This document shows, one piece after another, positions 20,228 to 22,176 of a stretch of DNA of 22,176 bases. This DNA is from a virus, in the IMG/VR virus record IMGVR_UViG_3300034092_001800, positions 1 through 22,176 of that record. One strand, 5' to 3'. Each line of letters begins with the position of its first letter. Positions within the stretch are counted from its first letter, which is position 1. The translations under genes and the position numbers were made by a program. A model generated the notes under the pieces. The model was not told the DNA's origin, searched no databases, and saw only the letters and a list, made by a program, of their open reading frames with translations.

Positions 20228-22176
20228 GGTATCTCCTGTAATCTGACACTAGTTGAAATTCCACCATTAAATTCCTGGCTAACTCTAGTAACAACAAATG
20301 TATGTGTTGCTCCTGATAGCCCTAGGTCTGGGTGTATTACATCTACCGTATCCCCTAGCTGAATTAATGGGTTAGCAAAAATTTCAGCATCTAGTATTAT
20401 GATATCATTTAATTTGCCATTTTTCAAGGTTACTGAATTTAACTTAATAAACTCTGCTATATCCTTCGCTTGGCCCTCAGATTGTATCCATTCGCTGTCT
20501 ATTTCAAATTTTGCGTCATCTGATTTTGCCTTAGATATGGTCGTCTTATATTCCCTGGGTTCAAATTTTTTCAATGCATATCCTAAAAGCTTTGGATAAA
20601 CGGCAGTAGTTGTTCCAGGAAATGTACTAGCCAAATCTACTGGTGAATTAGTTTCATTAACAACCGCTACTTTACCTCTAAATGAATTAGACTCTAGTAT
20701 GGTTGCCCCATATAATGTTATAGCTGGACCAGCAGATATTTTTAGTGGTGATGCTGGGAATTTAGTATAGTCAAACTCTGCTACACGTATTTCCCTCATA
20801 TGTGGATAAAATTCATAGTAGTCATAATCTTTTTCAAGACTTGCCTTGCTTGGAACTCCAAGGTTTCCTGCTGCCACTATTTCTGTCATAAAGCCTCTAA
20901 TAGAGTCTGCAAAGAAGCTACCATCCTGAAGAGTAGACTCATTGTTTGCCCCCCATGCAGCAAATTTTGTAAAGAATGCAGTTGAGTCGCCACGAACAAA
21001 TACTCCAGCTTTATTTGTCGGTGGTAGTGGTGTTGAGTCTTCTACTTGTATTATTAACTGACCCATTATGTAAAGATCAATACATCTTTTTCCGTTTCTA
21101 TCAACACGCAGAACTTGTATATCATAGTCCTGCACGGTTTCAAAAGAAACTGTATCCTTAAATATATTTTCTGGGCTATCTGTTTTTGCTCTTCCAGTAA
21201 GACTTCCAACACTCTTAATTTCAGAAATATTACCACTTGAATTTATTTTATAAATATTTACAGACTTATTTGCATTAGCTGTTTTATATGTTGCTGTCGT
21301 ATAGTCTAATCCTAGTTCTATAAAGTATCCAGAATTTGTTGCTGGGTTATAGTCAAAAAATATGCCGCCCAAACTGTCTACGTCCCCAACCTCTTCTCCA
21401 GGCTGCTTGTTAACTATTCTCATTGTGCATTCAAATCTCTTGTAGTTAGATTTCTTTAAATCAACTAACCCTATCTGTATGTACTTTCTTCTTTCAGCAT
21501 TTGACAACGATGATATCTTGCTTGCACCAGAATCATTATCTGTAGAAAGCTTTAATGCTCTTTGTTGTAAGCTAAATGATGGGGCTGTTAAATTTGTTTG
21601 TGTTGTTGTACCAATTTTAAATTGTTTTCTGGACCACAATCCGTTATCTGTGGATACTGGGCTATGGGCTATTTGAGTTGTAGAGAATTGTGCTCTTTTA
21701 ATTCCAGTTAAAATTCCAGTATTAGTTATAGTACTTATTCCTGGATCTGCCTGTATTAATGACTCAAACTGTTGTCTAGATGATACATTAATGTCCTCTG
21801 GAGCTCTTCCATCTTTATATACTACTCTATGCCTAATAGCATCATAATATATAATCTCACCATTTAAATAAAAGTATCCAGAAAATGAAGTTAAACCAGA
21901 AACCACTTTCCATACTACCTCGCCATTTTTTTGAACAACTTGCTGCATTTCTGGCGCTTGTGTTTGTATTGATGTTGTTTCTAATTGTGATATTGGATAT
22001 ACTAATGGTGCAGCCCCAAGTACCCAGGCCTCACCTGGATCCCATATGGATGTGGCATATGAGGATCCTCTAAAACTTACCAGCTGTTCTTTTGGATTAT
22101 TTGCAATACTTTGATATGTTGTAAGAACGTCGCTTTGTGTTTCATAAGATCTTCGTGAATACTTTACTATAAGGTT
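20224..22176 (-). CDS. Tail hub-like minor tail protein with inserted lectin-like domain (5' end missing)
   Basis: The frame is open from the window edge to the stop: 650 residues are visible, and the 5' end lies beyond base 22176. A Met at 21948 is internal, because 76 codons upstream remain open and protein-like (VLTTYQSIANNPKEQLVSFR). Visible residues about 241-408 form a jelly-roll, LamG/DUF1080-like module (LGGIFFDYNPATNSGYFIEL ... IDLYIMGQLIIQVEDSTPL ... AGVFVRGDSTAFFTKFAAW). Such modules bind carbohydrate. The C-terminus ends LIQLGDTVDVIHPDLG ... HTFVVTRVSQEFNGGISTSV, the ending of phage tail-hub and minor tail proteins ('GDxVxV...f.V..i'). It probably forms the tail tip. The next gene starts inside its stop. 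Confidence 0.75.
   Translation of the reverse strand, partial: NLIVKYSRRSYETQSDVLTTYQSIANNPKEQLVSFRGSSYATSIWDPGEAWVLGAAPLVYPISQLETTSIQTQAPEMQQVVQKNGEVVWKVVSGLTSFSGYFYLNGEIIYYDAIRHRVVYKDGRAPEDINVSSRQQFESLIQADPGISTITNTGILTGIKRAQFSTTQIAHSPVSTDNGLWSRKQFKIGTTTQTNLTAPSFSLQQRALKLSTDNDSGASKISSLSNAERRKYIQIGLVDLKKSNYKRFECTMRIVNKQPGEEVGDVDSLGGIFFDYNPATNSGYFIELGLDYTTATYKTANANKSVNIYKINSSGNISEIKSVGSLTGRAKTDSPENIFKDTVSFETVQDYDIQVLRVDRNGKRCIDLYIMGQLIIQVEDSTPLPPTNKAGVFVRGDSTAFFTKFAAWGANNESTLQDGSFFADSIRGFMTEIVAAGNLGVPSKASLEKDYDYYEFYPHMREIRVAEFDYTKFPASPLKISAGPAITLYGATILESNSFRGKVAVVNETNSPVDLASTFPGTTTAVYPKLLGYALKKFEPREYKTTISKAKSDDAKFEIDSEWIQSEGQAKDIAEFIKLNSVTLKNGKLNDIIILDAEIFANPLIQLGDTVDVIHPDLGLSGATHTFVVTRVSQEFNGGISTSVRLQEIP

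Noticed and set aside
1-22176. tRNA genes or insertion sequences
   Set aside because: No non-coding gap exceeds about 70 nt, none holds a cloverleaf-like sequence, and no transposase motif is present.

Overview
The window is a stretch of a tailed double-stranded DNA phage genome (Caudoviricetes), or a prophage or metagenomic copy of one. Every supported gene lies on the minus strand, so transcription runs from high to low coordinates. Genes are packed with 1-30 nt overlaps (ATGA, TAATG and TTGA junctions). The sequence is AT-rich and no bacterial housekeeping block is present. The host cannot be read directly. A bacterial-type C-family polymerase, a DnaB/DnaG replisome and a possible leaderless transcript would fit an actinobacterial host, but this is a weak inference.

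Layout in transcription order. (1) 22176-15031, tail and adsorption module: the 3' part of a large tail hub-like protein that runs off the window edge and carries an inserted lectin-like beta-sandwich; an acidic linker protein; a baseplate or fibre protein; an 899-aa tail fibre with fibronectin III domains, tail-spike-like repeats and a C-terminal S74 self-cleaving chaperone; a short coiled-coil protein; a two-repeat protein; and a Ser/Thr/Gly-rich tail protein. (2) 15031-14768: an HNH endonuclease, probably a homing gene, at the junction of the tail and replication modules. (3) 14771-14742: a good sigma70-type promoter with an inverted repeat. It appears to start the replication operon.

(4) 14715-3241, replication, recombination and nucleotide module: metallophosphoesterase, zinc ribbon protein, HTH/AT-hook protein, several small unknown proteins, DnaB helicase, a small unknown protein, DnaG-type primase, gp32-like single-strand binding protein, DNA polymerase III alpha with an apparently intact PHP domain, MazG pyrophosphohydrolase, RecA, a zinc ribbon protein, a PD-(D/E)XK resolvase-like nuclease, a short membrane protein and a small helical protein. 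(5) 3244-1503: a Cas4-like Fe-S exonuclease, a two-zinc-knuckle protein that lacks a normal start codon, a RuvC resolvase and a 48-aa HTH protein. (6) 1503-1: two glycosyltransferases (GT25 and GT32) and the first codons of a P-loop kinase that resembles phage dNMP kinases.

Together the genes describe a phage that brings most of its own fork machinery: helicase, primase, polymerase and ssDNA-binding protein. It also brings recombination and end-processing enzymes (RecA, RuvC, Hjc-like, Cas4-like) and nucleotide-pool enzymes. No clamp, clamp loader, ligase, terminase, capsid or lysis gene is in this window. No tRNA, CRISPR array or insertion sequence was seen. Outside genes only short gaps remain, all under 70 nt; three of them hold candidate promoters or hairpins.
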